From the NCBI GenBank assembly GCA_022059125.1, contig JAEUWY010000023.1, forward strand, positions 2,480,001-2,544,000: DNA of 64,000 nt. Direction: 5' to 3'. The number at the start of each line of letters is the position of its first letter. The stretch's first letter is position 1. A program made the position numbers and the translations under genes. The DNA is from Corynespora cassiicola (lineage: Eukaryota; Ascomycota; Dothideomycetes; Pleosporales; Corynesporascaceae). Below the pieces are notes generated by a model, which was given only the letters and a program-made list of their open reading frames with translations, ran no database searches and had not been told where the DNA came from. Shown piece after piece: positions 52,861-64,000 of the stretch.

Positions 52861-55290
52861 ATGGCCTCCACCGAAGCGACGACTGCGCAAGACACGGGCC
52901 CCACGAGCCCACCGAGGCGCGGAGGACGGGGCCGGGGGCGAGGCGGACGGGGTGCATACAGTGGATCCGAAGAGGGTCGCGAGCACAGCAGCTCGCGGGG
53001 GCGGGGACGGGGCGGCAATCAGGCTGGGCGCGGCCGCGGCCGTGGCAACAGGGACGGTGCGGGCAATCGAGGTGGATACGCGGCGGAGAGGAACTTGGGC
53101 AAACAACCTGCGGCAGAGCCAGAGGCCGGCCAGACAATTACCAAGGGCAAGGCTCCCGCGCCAGAGGACGAGGAGGACGAGGGAGAGGTCTGCTTCATTT
53201 GCGCCTCGCCCGTTCAGCACACAGCCGTTGCGCCCTGCAACCACCGGACGTGCCACATATGCTCACTGCGGCTGAGGGCCCTTTATAAGGTCAAGACCTG
53301 TGCTCATTGCAGAACCGAGTCGGATCACGTAATTTTCACGGACGATGTGGTCAAGAACTATGAGGATTTCGCTGCTGGCGACTTTTTCAAGACTGATGAC
53401 CAGCTAGGCATTCGTTTCGAACGGTCGGAAATTTTCGAGGATACAAGGCTGTTATTGCAATACAATTGCCCCGACGGCGAGTGCGACGTAGCCTGCTTGG
53501 GATGGCCAGACTTGCACCGGCACGTCAAGACAGCGCACGGCAAGGCCATGTGCGACCTTTGCACCCGGAACAAGAAAGTATTTACACATGAGCACGAGCT
53601 CTTTACCCAAGCCGAGCTCAAGAAACATCAAAAGTTTGGCGACGACAACCCAGGTGCAATCGACCAGAGTGGTTTCAAGGGCCATCCAGAGTGCGGGTTC
53701 TGTCGGCAGCGATTCTACGGGGACGACGAGCTTTATACGCACTGTAGAGACAAGCACGAGCGCTGCCACATTTGCGACCGCCACACCGAGGGCAAAAAGC
53801 AACAGTATTTCGTCAATTACGACGCACTCGAGGTGCATTTCCGAAAGGATCACTTCCTCTGCCCGGATCGAGAATGCCTGGAGAAGAAATTTGTGGTTTT
53901 CGACTCGGAAATGGACTTGAAGGCGCATCAGATTGAGACTCACCCCAACGGACTTTCCAAGGATGCACTTCGAGACGCTCGTAGGGTCGACATGTCTGCG
54001 TTTGATCTCCGTGGATCCCATGATCAGGACTCGGGGAGACGAGATGGCAGAGGACGAGATGGCGGCAGGGGAAGGGAAGGAGGAAGGGGTAGGGGACGCG
54101 GCCGAGATCCCAACTCTGAACCACTGCCACCCTCTACGGCGCAGCCCATGAGCAGGGCTGAGCTGGCATATCAGCGACAAATGGCGATGCAGAACTCGCA
54201 GGCAGCTTCAGGCCGAGCATTTGGTGGACAGCTCACTTCGGCCCCCACTCCTACCGAAGCATTTGCAGCCCGTCCACCACCCTCTGCGTCAGAACCAGCC
54301 ACGGTGACTGCGTCTCGTCCAACCAATACGTCCGCGGCCGCCAATGTCGCGACGAACTTGAGCCAATTGAACATCAACCAGCAACCGGGCCCGCAGACGC
54401 CTCAGGACCAAGCTCGACTGCTGCGGCACAACGCTGTAACGGAGCGGGCTTCGAACATGCTGCGTAATGACCAAGCAAAGCTGCAAATGTTCCGCACGCA
54501 AGTGTCGACATACCGCAACAACAAGGTCTCAGCCACGCAGCTGATCGAGGGCTTCTTCGCGCTGTTCGACACCAGTGCGGCAGAGTTGGGCAAGCTGATC
54601 AAGGAGCTGGCGGCCATCTTCGAGATTGCTGAAAAGCGTGATGGTCTGCTCAAGGCGTGGAACGATTGGAGGGCAATAAACGAAGACTATCCGTCCCTTC
54701 CTGGATCGGCGACGGGTCAGGCGTTGAGCGGCGGACCGGCTGCCCACGGGGGCTCGCGAGTGCTGAAGCTGAAGAGTTCTACGGCGCAGTCGTCGCGCTC
54801 AGCTGCCAATAGGCAAGCCAGCTGGACTACGACCTCATCCAACAACCCCTTCCCTCCTCTTGCGGCGCCGTCCTCGTCGTCGTCGTCGAATCGCTTAGGT
54901 GCACTGCCAGGCCAGACACCATGGGCGGCACCTAAGACATCGGCGTCGTCGAGCGCCCGCGCCTCCCCCATGCCATCCCGCGCCTCCTCCTCGGCGGCCC
55001 TCAACACCAAGGCCACGGCTGCAAAGGCGCCCTCGCTCGCAGACGCATTCCCTGCCCTGCCTGCGGCCCCCAAACCCACGAGCACAATCTTCAGCCCTGG
55101 GTACACGGGCGCGGGGCTCCGGCGTGACCACAGCGGGCGCAACACTCCAGTCAGCAATGCGTGGGCGAGTAGCTCGGGCGCGGGCGGGGGTGCAGGATCT
55201 GCGGGGGCGGCGGATGAGGCGAATGCGATGGGTGGGGGGAAGAAGAAGGGGAATAAGAACAAGAAGCAGACGCTGTTCCATTTTGGTTGA
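52861..55290 (+). CDS. HEL2: RING E3 ubiquitin ligase of ribosome quality control, Hel2/ZNF598
   Basis: Single exon, 809 residues from 52861 (MASTEATTAQD). An N-terminal RGG-rich region (GGRGRGRGGRG) is followed by a C3HC4 RING finger at about 111-150 (CFICASPVQHTAVAPCNHRTCHIC and CAHC), then several C2H2-like fingers (CPDGECDVACLGWPDLHRH, CGFCRQRFYGDDELYTHCRDKH, CHICDRH) and, near the middle, a second RG-rich stretch. The rest is Ser/Ala/Pro-rich and ends in GKKKGNKNKKQTLFHFG. Hel2 ubiquitinates small-subunit proteins of collided ribosomes and starts rescue of stalled translation. The upstream in-frame ATG at 52546 lies before the TATA box and was rejected. Confidence 0.93.
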   Translation: MASTEATTAQDTGPTSPPRRGGRGRGRGGRGAYSGSEEGREHSSSRGRGRGGNQAGRGRGRGNRDGAGNRGGYAAERNLGKQPAAEPEAGQTITKGKAPAPEDEEDEGEVCFICASPVQHTAVAPCNHRTCHICSLRLRALYKVKTCAHCRTESDHVIFTDDVVKNYEDFAAGDFFKTDDQLGIRFERSEIFEDTRLLLQYNCPDGECDVACLGWPDLHRHVKTAHGKAMCDLCTRNKKVFTHEHELFTQAELKKHQKFGDDNPGAIDQSGFKGHPECGFCRQRFYGDDELYTHCRDKHERCHICDRHTEGKKQQYFVNYDALEVHFRKDHFLCPDRECLEKKFVVFDSEMDLKAHQIETHPNGLSKDALRDARRVDMSAFDLRGSHDQDSGRRDGRGRDGGRGREGGRGRGRGRDPNSEPLPPSTAQPMSRAELAYQRQMAMQNSQAASGRAFGGQLTSAPTPTEAFAARPPPSASEPATVTASRPTNTSAAANVATNLSQLNINQQPGPQTPQDQARLLRHNAVTERASNMLRNDQAKLQMFRTQVSTYRNNKVSATQLIEGFFALFDTSAAELGKLIKELAAIFEIAEKRDGLLKAWNDWRAINEDYPSLPGSATGQALSGGPAAHGGSRVLKLKSSTAQSSRSAANRQASWTTTSSNNPFPPLAAPSSSSSSNRLGALPGQTPWAAPKTSASSSARASPMPSRASSSAALNTKATAAKAPSLADAFPALPAAPKPTSTIFSPGYTGAGLRRDHSGRNTPVSNAWASSSGAGGGAGSAGAADEANAMGGGKKKGNKNKKQTLFHFG

Positions 55291-56218
55291 TGAGGAATGG
55301 GGAATGTGGGAATAAATAGAATGGCGAATGGATGGATGGGGGTTGCATGCGATCTGCAGCTAGGGTGCTGGTCTTGGTCTCGGTCTTGGTCTGGCTTGCT
55401 CGCCCGCCCGCCCGCCCGCTCGCTCGCTCAAGCGCCTGTCATAAACGTGCTGTACTGCCTGGAAGAACCAAGCGCACGGATAAACAACCATGTTGCCGTA
55501 TGAGGGGAGGAGGAGGGGAGGAAGGGGGGATGGTTCTACATGTATCTGCAGCCAGGACCGGCAGACAGGGAGGAAAATGGAGGATATAGACCAGGCAGAC
55601 AGGCGGCATCTTCTTCTTCTTCTTCTTCTTCTTCTTCTTCTTCTTCTTCTTCTTCTTCTTCTTCTTCTTCTTCTTGCTCTTCTTTTTTAAAATTAAATAA
55701 AAAAAGGGCTCCTTCTTCCCAAATCGTCAACATCACATCCATCCATCCATCAATACATGCATGCATGCAGCAAGTAGATCAAACCCATTATCATCATAGG
55801 CGGCGGCAGTTAGTCTAGCGTGCCCTACAATGTAACCAACAGCCACTTGATGCCCTGTCCATCAGTCATCTTCATATCGATCAAGCTCCAATTTATGATT
55901 TTTGTCAAGCCCCCTCCTCCTCCTCGTCTAGAAGAAGAAAGGAAAGGGGGGATATGTAATTTCGAAGCCAAGACTCCTTTTTTGAATCTCTCTCTCTCTC
56001 TCAAAAAAAAAAAACAGAGGAGAAGAAGCTCTCTGCCTATTTGCCGCTGACCATCGTGAATCAATCAAAATCCGTGAAACCCAAAATAAAAAGGGGGACG
56101 AGGAGGTAGACCTTTCTACAGTACACAATGGGATACACAAAAAAAAAGGGAGAAGAAAGAGGAGAAGAAGGAGAAGAAAAGGAAAAAGGCGGGAGAAGGA
56201 AGAAAAGGGAAGCCCCAT
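55291..56218. other. Spacer rich in simple repeats
   Basis: Convergent region between HEL2 and velB, with a long TTC microsatellite, CATC and CATG runs near 55737-55770, and a CT run near 55990. No gene was seen. Confidence 0.55.
55609..55675. repeat. TTC/GAA microsatellite, about 22 copies
   Basis: Near-perfect TTC repeat of about 65 bp; a polypurine-polypyrimidine tract able to form triplex DNA. Confidence 0.95.
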
Positions 56219-57390
56219 CTAATCGTCTGCATCGTACTCTGCCTGGTTGGAAATGTTCTTGGGGCCGTCCTTGCGGATGGGGATCTTGATGCCCTGGCCG
56301 GCAAAGGCCTTGCTGAGGGGAGTGGATTCTATGACGCCGGGGAACTTCTTGGCCGAGTAGACCTGGAATTGGTCCGAGAAGCAGGTTGCGAGGACGGGTG
56401 CGCGGCCATTGTTGAGCGTGTTGTTGCCCTGGCCACTTCCCACGTCGACGAAGCTCATCTTCAGCCTGTGTTTATATAAAATCAGCAATCGCGTTCTCTT
56501 CTCTTCTTCTGTCTTTTTTTCTCGACTAATTCATGTCATACATACCTGAAGACGCCTTCTGTCCGCACAGACAGGTCCTGGAGAACGAACCAGAAGCCGA
56601 CCTTGTTCTCGGTGTCGGTCAGTCGAAAGGCATTCACCGTCAGGCTTCCTATGAGATTCCTGGTGAACATGCCCGTAGCGGCACTGGGCGGGGGCGGGGC
56701 GACCTGCATGGGCATGTGAACCTGGGTCGGGGGTGCATAGGGATTCCCGGGCGGGTACGAGTAGTTGGGCGCGGGGGCGGGGGACTGGTAGACGTGAGAG
56801 GGGATGAGGCGGCCGTAGGCGTCGACCTGGGGGGGAGCCATGATGCTCTGGGGCATGTACATGGAGGGGCGCTCAACGGGGGGCGGGTAGGCCGTGGTGG
56901 TGCTGCTAGATATCGATACGGTCGGGGCGCCGCTCGAGTGGCGCACCAGGTTGACCTCGCGGGTGCCATCGGCGTCCCAGAGGTCGACGCTCAGCACGAA
57001 GAAGGTGCTGTCGACCTCCTGGAAATCCACCTCTTTGCCCGTGGTGGCGTCGCACACAATCAGCCTAATGCACGGTGGGGGGGTGATGGGTCGGCGATCC
57101 TTGTCGCCGAAGCCGCACATTCGGGCGCGAATGGGCTGCTGTTCTACAGAGAGCCTGCGGAACCGTGTGAGTGAGTGGTGGTTGGGGGAGCGGGCTTTTT
57201 GGGAGGGCGGCGCGCGTGGAGAGAGAGAGGGACAGGAGACAGGCACAGGAACGTGGGACGTGGGGGGAGAGGGAGAGGGAGGAGAAGCAACCTACTTGTA
57301 CATGCGGCCGTTTTTGCGGCCAACGAAGGAGTCGAGGGGATGGGGCTCAGCGGCCCGCGGCGGAGGCGCGGCGTACATTTGGTTCATCAT
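56219..57390 (-). CDS. velB: Velvet-domain regulator VelB
   Basis: Three exons (57390-57296, 57154-56546, 56465-56219), introns of 141 and 80 nt, 316 residues starting MMNQMYAAPPP. The velvet domain opens with LSVEQQPIRARMCGFGDKDRRPITPPPC (split in this text only by its natural order), is interrupted by a Pro/Tyr/Met-rich insertion (about residues 115-185), and resumes with GMFTRNLIGSLTVNAFRL, FWFVLQDLSVRTEG, FVDVG and YSAKKFPGVIESTPLSKAFA. The insertion and the closing GIKIPIRKDG are hallmarks of VelB rather than VeA, VosA or VelC. VelB pairs with VeA (and LaeA) in the nucleus to control development and secondary metabolism, and with VosA in spores. Confidence 0.95.
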
Positions 57391-57740
57391 GGTGGGTGTG
57401 GGATGGGAGAGCGGACGTGTGTGGTGGGTGGGATGGGATGCGTGCGTGGTACGCGTGGTGGTTCGGCTGGCGGGAGGGAAGCAGGACAAGGAAGCGACTG
57501 GCGTCCAGGCAGGGCGGCGGGCAGGCGGGGGTGGGGAGTGCACAAGGGGAGCGTCTGGAGCTTTGTTATGGTGCGAAGTGAGGCTGTTGAGACTGGGAAG
57601 CGAACGCGTTTCGGACGTTGGGATGGGGAGCTGTTGAGCGCGGGTCGCAGCTCAGAGCTCCCCGCGCGCGGGACGAGCGATTCGCAGCCAGGCAGATCAG
57701 ATCAGCTGGGGCCACCTGCGCGCGCCTGGGTTGCTGGGGG

Positions 57741-57774
57741 CGTCGTCGCCGTCGCCGTCGCCGTCGCCGTCGCG
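57741..57774. repeat. CGTCGC hexamer repeat
   Basis: About five copies of CGTCGC upstream of velB. Confidence 0.85.
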
Positions 57775-57989
57775 GGGCTGGCAAGGCTGGCAGGGCAGGC
57801 AGGGCAGGCCGGCAGGCTCAGCATGGCTCTTCGTTCTGCGCTCCTCTGCCCGTCGTGGTGGCCGTTTGCCTGGTCCCCCGTGTGCTGCGCTGCTGCGCGC
57901 GTGGCCGCGTCTTCGCTCGTGAACACACCGTGATCGTCCAGGCCTGCAGTCCAGAGTCCCCCGGGGTATACAGAAAAGACCATGCCTGT

Positions 57990-58014
57990 GCCCATGCCCA
58001 TGCCCATGCCCATG
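57990..58014. repeat. CCCATG hexamer repeat, 4 copies
   Basis: Four copies of CCCATG in a row. Confidence 0.8.
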
Positions 58015-58373
58015 CGCCCGCCCAGCCCTAGTTCTACCTGATAACACTAGCCCGAGGGAACAGCCGTGTCGCCAGCGAAAAGGGCGGTTGGAGTGCAGTA
58101 GACGCTGCAACCACGCCCGCCCGCCCCACCGGCGTCGTCGACGCCTCTGCCTCGCCGTGCCTTGGGTGCCGCCCGGCCTGACGTGCATCTTCGTGTCGGC
58201 CCGCGTGCGACAGAGTCGAGGCGCAATGTCAAAGGCCATGGCCGCCGCCGTGACGGTGGTCGGCGGATCACCGTCACTCCCGCCAGCGCGCTCCTTTCCG
58301 CCCAGCCCTTCCCAGCACTGTGGTCCGCCCCGCGCTAGCCCCGCCTTAGCCCCGCGCCATCAGAGCCCTGCCG

Positions 58374-58393
58374 CCATGCCATGCCATGCCATG
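58374..58393. repeat. CCATG pentamer repeat, 4 copies
   Basis: Four perfect CCATG units in a row. Confidence 0.8.
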
Positions 58394-60050
58394 CCGCCCT
58401 CGACCTGTGTCATATACCCGCTCCGTTTGCATGTCCGTCTGCCAGCGTGCCGCCAGCTTCTGTACTGCTTCGACTGGTCCTGTCCACGCCCGGCATGTGG
58501 GATCCGACTCTGGCCAGCCCGAGTGGTGGCCATCCGAGTGCCTGCTTGCCCACCGCACACATGCTGGGACACCACCATACTTTTGTAGCCATGATTCGGC
58601 ATGCTCCCTTTGGTTGAGACTTGGATTGAGAGTGACCCAAGATAGGCAGCAGCAGCAGCAGCAGAAGAAGCAGAAGAGTCAGCCAAGGACCGTGGTTGGA
58701 CCATGCCAACACTCTACACCTGAACCAAAGTCAAATCAAAGACCACTTTTTTAGAAAAAAAAAACGAGCTTCCACGATACGCGCCGGGCCTTGTCATAGA
58801 TGCTGCTGCCTCCAGCATGTCGGCACATTCTGTTTCCTCATTACAGAAGCAAGCACCAGTTACGAAGCGGGAGACCTGGGCATTTTACCTTCTTTGTGCA
58901 ACTCAATTTCCATGGCCATGGCAACACGTCGTCCTGTTTACCCAGTCTGTAGGGCTAGCGGTTGAGAGTCTGGTGAGACGAGGCAAGAGATTGCGAGCTG
59001 AAGTACGCGTCCGACCTAAAAGGAAGTAGACCATGATCTTCGGAGGCCGTTACCCGTATGGCATGCTTAAACGCCATATCGAAGATCAACTCTAAAACGT
59101 AAGAGAGGGGAAGGTCTTGGGGCTCAAATGACTCTAGCGCCGGCGGAGCATGCTGCAGAGGGTGTTGGTATACCTCTAGGCAATAAGGCTCCATGTCGGT
59201 CAGACGCAACCCATCCTTTATGTACAAAATACCGCCCCATCGGCCAGGTTCAGATTAGACTAGACGCGTCGGTGGTGCTGGCTGGGGCGATACGCTGATG
59301 GTGTATGAGGTAGGGTTCCGATTGGCTCTTAGTTTTGCCGTACTACATGCTCGTGTATGGACAGAACGGCATACACAAGCAGGGCACATCTTACGGGATC
59401 GTCAGACGGTGCATGCTTTCGCCCCAATTCGCCCCCCAGACTACAGCCTACTCTCTCAGGGCGGAGCATCGTGACGCTGCAAGTCACCATCGAAGCAGTA
59501 ATTCGCGCGACGCACCACGCCATGTCTGCAGTGACTCGAAGATTGGCAGGGCGAGCAGACTCAAGTTTCAGTACCACTAGATACGACGACGCATTCTCCA
59601 CCATCATTGACGGACGTCGAAGTCTAACAAAAAGCAGATGGCGTCGCTTGCTAGGATATTCCACGCCGTTCATCTAAACGTTGCGCTCAAACATTGGAGG
59701 CGGATACGAGGACGGGCCGAGCCGACCGAATGGCCATGGACTGACAGACGGACAGACGGGCGGGCAGGTGACTTGTCACGCCGCCGGCAGCGAAGAACCC
59801 TCAACACCTGAAACAAGTGTCGCCATAGCCAAGTGTCAAGAGAAGGATGTCCAAACTTCGGACCATCCCTCGCCTCGGGGAAAAGAAAAAGGGCAAGCCA
59901 CACCAAGACCCGGCACACGAACGTGAACCCTGGAACACGAGGCAGAGCCGCCACCTGCCACACCCAAACCTACAGCGATTTGGAATAGGAAAATGGCCAC
60001 CACCAGTCGCGACCCAAGGAGTGCATGCATGCACGCCTTCACGCTTGCAT

Positions 60051-60086
60051 GCACCGCTGCGCGCACCGCTGCGCGCACCGCTACGC
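60051..60086. repeat. 12-bp tandem repeat, 3 copies
   Basis: GCACCGCTGCGC three times, the last copy with one change. Confidence 0.85.
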
Positions 60087-61860
60087 AGCCCCTCTGCCCC
60101 CCTTCCTCGAACCCACATCAACGGGAATAAGCAACGAGCGAGGGAGAGCTTAGAACGACGACACTAGTCTCTTTACAAATACCAAGCCTAGCGACCGCTT
60201 TCCCATGGTGACCCAAAACGACCAGTCTACGACGTCATAGACCAAAGAAGGATTGAGGTCTGTAGCTCGCTGGGGCAAGGTTTGGTATGCATTCATGCCC
60301 GATGTCACTCTGCATTGCGTCATTCCGCCCCCCCGCCCCCCCGCCAACCCAACTCCTCGTCTTGGCCGCCGCCCACGGCTGTGTTGCTTTGGCCGTTGAT
60401 TCCCGTTTCGGACGCCGGGTGACTGATGGCCGCCGACGACGAGGGAATGTGGGTCTGGGCTCCATGGCCAGGAACGACGTACACGTGCAGTAGTGTGCGT
60501 AGGTGTACCTAGGGAGGGAAGTAGTACTGAGTAGGCTGGCTTAGCACTGGGCTTACATGGCGCACGACGAGGTGTCAAGGGCCGGCCGGCCTCAAGCGAG
60601 ACAGCCACTCATCACCGTACCGAGGCCTCCTCCCCGTCTGGCCTGGCAGCTCTCGTGGCCCTCTTTTTTGGTGGGTGGTGTAGCGAATCTGTGCACCTCG
60701 TTCGGAATACTTTCCGTCTCGCCAGACGACCATTTCCGCAAATGTGGAGAAGACTGTCGGAGTCGGACAGGACGTCGGACCGCGGTACGCGCCCTGAATG
60801 AGATGAGCGTCCGACAGATCTTGGGCATCAATCAACGGTGGTGGGATTGCTTTCTTCCAAAGAAAAAAAAAATCCTGTCGGTGTGCATGTACGTAGCCAT
60901 GTACGTGCGCACGTCTCGCTCGGCCGTACTCGCAAATTGAAGCGTCCATCTCTTGGAGAGAGGATGAGTTGGCACCAAGCGAGGCAGATCAAAAGCAGAA
61001 GAGCGGGCAGAGACCCTGAGAGGAGAGAAAGAGAAGGGAAAGAAACTAAAAGCAAAGAGGCCAAATAGGGCGACATGCATGCCACACTACGGCAAGTCAC
61101 GGGGCGTAAAGACCCTGAGATCTCGATCTCTCCAATCTCATCTCAAAAAAAAAGCATCTCCATTGGAGCAAGCAAACAATCGCATCTCCAACATCTCCGA
61201 TTTCCGGTCGACGAAAGATGCCCATTTCTCCGCTCCGCTCTGTTTGTCCCAAAAACCAACTAAGCACCAAAAAAAGGGCCGGAGCGAATTTTATGCACAG
61301 TCTGCATAACAATATCCGTGAAGAAGGTGAACATAGTACGGGGGACCTCTTTTCCGCCTCCGGAGCACACTTTAGCCATCCCACCTTTCTCGACAAAACT
61401 GACAAGGTCATGGGCCATGACAAAGTGCATGAGGATACGGATACTTCACCGCCCATTTCCCTGCAGCCGCGGCCCCATCTTTCAGGTCCCTCTATGCTCT
61501 AGACAGCTTGGCGGGCGAGCAAGCAAGAAGCGCAGCACGTTTGTCGCAGTTCCATGGGTTTTTTTCCCACGTCGGGTCAAAAAAGGACGAGTACGATACT
61601 AACGATACTAGCCGTACGAAGCCATTTCCGCGATTGTTACAAACCAGTCGGTCAAAAAAAGGCGAGAAGAGAGGTGGGGGCAGAGGGGAGCGTGTGCCTA
61701 CTGCACTGCACCGCCACACGCACAGTCCCTGATGCAAATTCCAGCAATTCCGCATGCCGGCCCCCAAACTTCGCACCCCCTCGTGACCGACAATTGCAAC
61801 GAGTCCACCCACCCGCCGTCCGTCCGTGGTTTGACCCTCTCTCCACTTCCCGCATGCACT

Positions 61861-61883
61861 GCCTTGCCTTGCCTTGCCTTGCC
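61861..61883. repeat. GCCTT pentamer repeat, 4 copies
   Basis: Four GCCTT units followed by GCC. Confidence 0.8.
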
Positions 61884-62275
61884 AGACCAGAAGGGCCATT
61901 GCTGTTTCGTGTAACTCCTTGCCTTCCCATCCCCTTCTCTTCTCCGCCAAAGGGTTGCCCCCCAAGCAAGTATTTTTTCCCCCGTACCACCCCCATCAAA
62001 CTGCCGTACTCCGTCTCTCCGCAATCACAGCACAGCACAGCATGGTCGTGTCATGGCATGTCATGGCATAGCATGGCGAAGCATAGCTGGTTAGTCTCCC
62101 GGAAGAAAAACGAGGGAGAGGTGACGCACGACGTTCTAGACCGGTCCAACGCCTCTAACCGCCTTTTCGTCCTCCTCCGCTACTGCTGCTGCTGCTTCTG
62201 CTGCTGCTACCACCCTGCCTGACATGGCATTATGCCACGCTACGCGATCACTTGGTGCTACCAAGTTGCTGGCTA

Positions 62276-62291
62276 ATTAGCTAGCTAGCTA
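62276..62291. repeat. TAGC tetramer run
   Basis: TTAGCTAGCTAGCTAA, a self-complementary tetramer run. Confidence 0.7.
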
Positions 62292-62427
62292 ACAAGGCAG
62301 CGGTCGAGTTGACGCGGGACTTGCCGTCTGTTTCGCAGTCCGCTGTTCTCCGCAGGTTGGGTGCGGAGAATATGTGCTGCTGAGGGTTTTTTGTGGTTGG
62401 TAGACGAATGTACATGGTTGGACGCCT

Positions 62428-62450
62428 TGTCTGTCCGTCTGTCTGTCTGC
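62428..62450. repeat. TGTC tetramer repeat
   Basis: Five to six TGTC units with one change. Confidence 0.75.
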
Positions 62451-63388
62451 ATGCCACACTGTGCGGCTTCTTTTGCACATACTGTCTTCACATGATGGTG
62501 TGTGAGGTCAAATCGAGACCACCCAGCCGGTAGGCTGGGGGCAAAAACACACGCTCTGCGTCACGTCTTTCCAGTGCTTTCTACCCTCTTCCCTCCTCCT
62601 AGTGTCAAGTGTCAAAGGAGAAGGACGGAGTGGGAAGACGGTAGAGGGGCAAACGGCGGCGGTATGGCCATGTACGTCTTGTCATGTCCGTCCCGAGAAT
62701 CAACATGGAGGGAGGAGAAGGGTCCAGAACGCGGCAGGGCAAGGGCAGCAGCGGGCGGCGAAACATGGGCTGGGAAGGCTTGGTGGCTGGTGGGTGCGAC
62801 ACGTGGTGGGGAGATGGGCAAAAGGAACAGAGTGGGAAAAAAGGGGATGATGCAGGGTAAAAAAGAGTTTCCCTTTGCCAGGAAGAAGGAAAAAAAACAA
62901 GGGTTGTGGAGTGAAGCGGGCTGCCACGTTGATGTGGATGTGTCTTTTTTTTCCCCTTCCCCTTGTTTTTCCCTCGGTGGAAGAAGCTGGTCACCACAGA
63001 AAAATAAGGGTAAACAAGGGTAAACAAGGGCTGGAACTATAATTCTTTGCTTTTTTGTCGTACTGTGCTGTGCTGTGCTGCAGACGAGGTGGTTTGTGTG
63101 TACATGCTCCCATGTACCATTTTCGTTTGTGGCCCCCCCCTTCATCCCGGGGGGTTTGGAAAGTTTATGTGGGTTTCTGCTGCTGCCGCTAGCTGCACTG
63201 CGTAGGCGTAATGATTCCGATGGATTTTATTTTGAGCAGATGCAGACGCAGACGCAGCAGATGCAGCATGCAGTAGCAACCTGCCATCCTTTCGCCCCGC
63301 AGTGGGCGAGCAAGTCATCAGTCAGTCAGACAGTCAGGCAGACGAATGAGTCCCTCGGCTGATCCGTTTGGTTGGTTGGCCAGTCACT

Positions 63389-63434
63389 GGCTGAATGGCT
63401 GGATGGCTGGATGGCTGGATGGCTGGATGGCTGG
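63389..63434. repeat. GGCTGGAT 8-bp tandem repeat, nearly 6 copies
   Basis: GGCTGAAT once, GGCTGGAT four times, then a partial GGCTGG. Confidence 0.9.
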
Positions 63435-64000
63435 TTTGCAGGGCGGGGGGGAGGCGACAGAGCCGTCGCATCGTACGTATGCTAGAACCGTGCCGGCACC
63501 TGCACAACGAACCCTCGCCCGCCTCGTGGACCACACCATCAAAAAAAAAAAAAGGGTATCTAGATGGACGGATGTACATCGAGCACATGTGATCGCGATC
63601 TCATCTTCACCAAAAAAAAAAAAAAAGGATAGCCATGGTGGACGATGCAGCCTGGCGCATGCACATTGCCAATCCACCCCCCAAGACGGCAATGGGCGAC
63701 GGCGCTCCACGGTCCACCATTACTCCTAGACCGCTTTCCGATTGGCCGCGGCCAAAGTCGCCGCACTTTTAGCCACTCTCGGATCTACCTGGAACGCTTC
63801 TTCCGTTCGAATGAAGAGCTCCTCTGTTCCGTTTTCTGATTCTCTCTCGCTGTTTCCCTTCTCTTTCCCTGCAATGCACTGCACTGCACTGCACAACCCA
63901 AAGTCGCTTCCGCTCCATGGAGAAACTGAATGGGGCGGGCGAGGGGGGCGAACAAGAAATGAAGCCTTCCGGTTTTGTCTGGCGGAGGGAGGGCGTTCCT

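Larger units (their letters stand above)
57391..64000. other. 6.6-kb gene-poor region upstream of velB
   Basis: Right end of the window. Apart from velB regulatory DNA just above 57390, no frame combines length, family motifs and splice signals. Sequence is rich in A/T homopolymer runs (for example 58755, 60867, 61146, 63541, 63612), C-runs and short tandem repeats. It could be a long promoter, a non-coding RNA locus, or the upstream part of a gene beyond the edge. Confidence 0.5.

Noticed and set aside
60150..60608. 152-codon minus-strand frame in the gene-poor right end
   Set aside because: Arg/Pro/Gly-rich with C-run artefacts; no family feature and no supporting splice signals.
57741..63434. 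Short repeats as a possible CRISPR array or centromere-type array
   Set aside because: Units are 4-12 bp, each locus has a different unit, and there are no regular spacers; these are ordinary microsatellites and minisatellites.

Overview
The window is nuclear DNA from a filamentous ascomycete (Pezizomycotina, probably a dothideomycete-like fungus; the class is inference). Reasons: about twenty protein genes with several short introns (mostly 47-170 nt, GT..AG), fungus-specific families (velvet VelB, fungal GPI-anchored proteins, rvt), secreted plant cell wall enzymes, and large gene-poor spacers. I saw no rRNA, tRNA, CRISPR array or intact transposon. Exon models were made by hand from reading frame, splice signals and family sense; every multi-exon model closes in frame.

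Layout. 1-445: 5' end of a minus-strand oxygenase-like gene running off the window. 2993-3550: COX23. 5657-8270: an anion:cation-type MFS transporter and a small secreted protein with 12 cysteines. 8823-11726: a reverse-transcriptase-related cellular gene (rvt), the most unusual single gene here. 12490-15479: a divergent pair, a one-pass membrane protein and a mitochondrial ribosomal protein derived from superoxide dismutase. 17361-21796: a PL3 pectate lyase and a GH79 glycoside hydrolase, both secreted.

22761-33200 looks like a small biosynthetic gene cluster: a one-module NRPS-like adenylation-carrier-reductase enzyme, a TauD-type 2-oxoglutarate dioxygenase, a flavin monooxygenase and an MFS transporter. 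The likely logic is activation and reduction of a carboxylic or amino acid to an aldehyde, oxidation by the two tailoring enzymes, and transport. The substrate and product cannot be read from the sequence, and no pathway-specific regulator is visible.

36528-55290 is housekeeping: a GPI-anchored surface protein, NAD-dependent glycerol-3-phosphate dehydrogenase, MSH3, a METTL21-like methyltransferase, a conserved fungal protein, an SDR-like protein, the CSA/ERCC8 WD40 repair factor, an unrecognised small protein, MND1 and the ribosome quality control ligand Hel2. 56219-57390 is VelB. The last 6.6 kb (57391-64000) shows no convincing gene and is rich in short tandem repeats.
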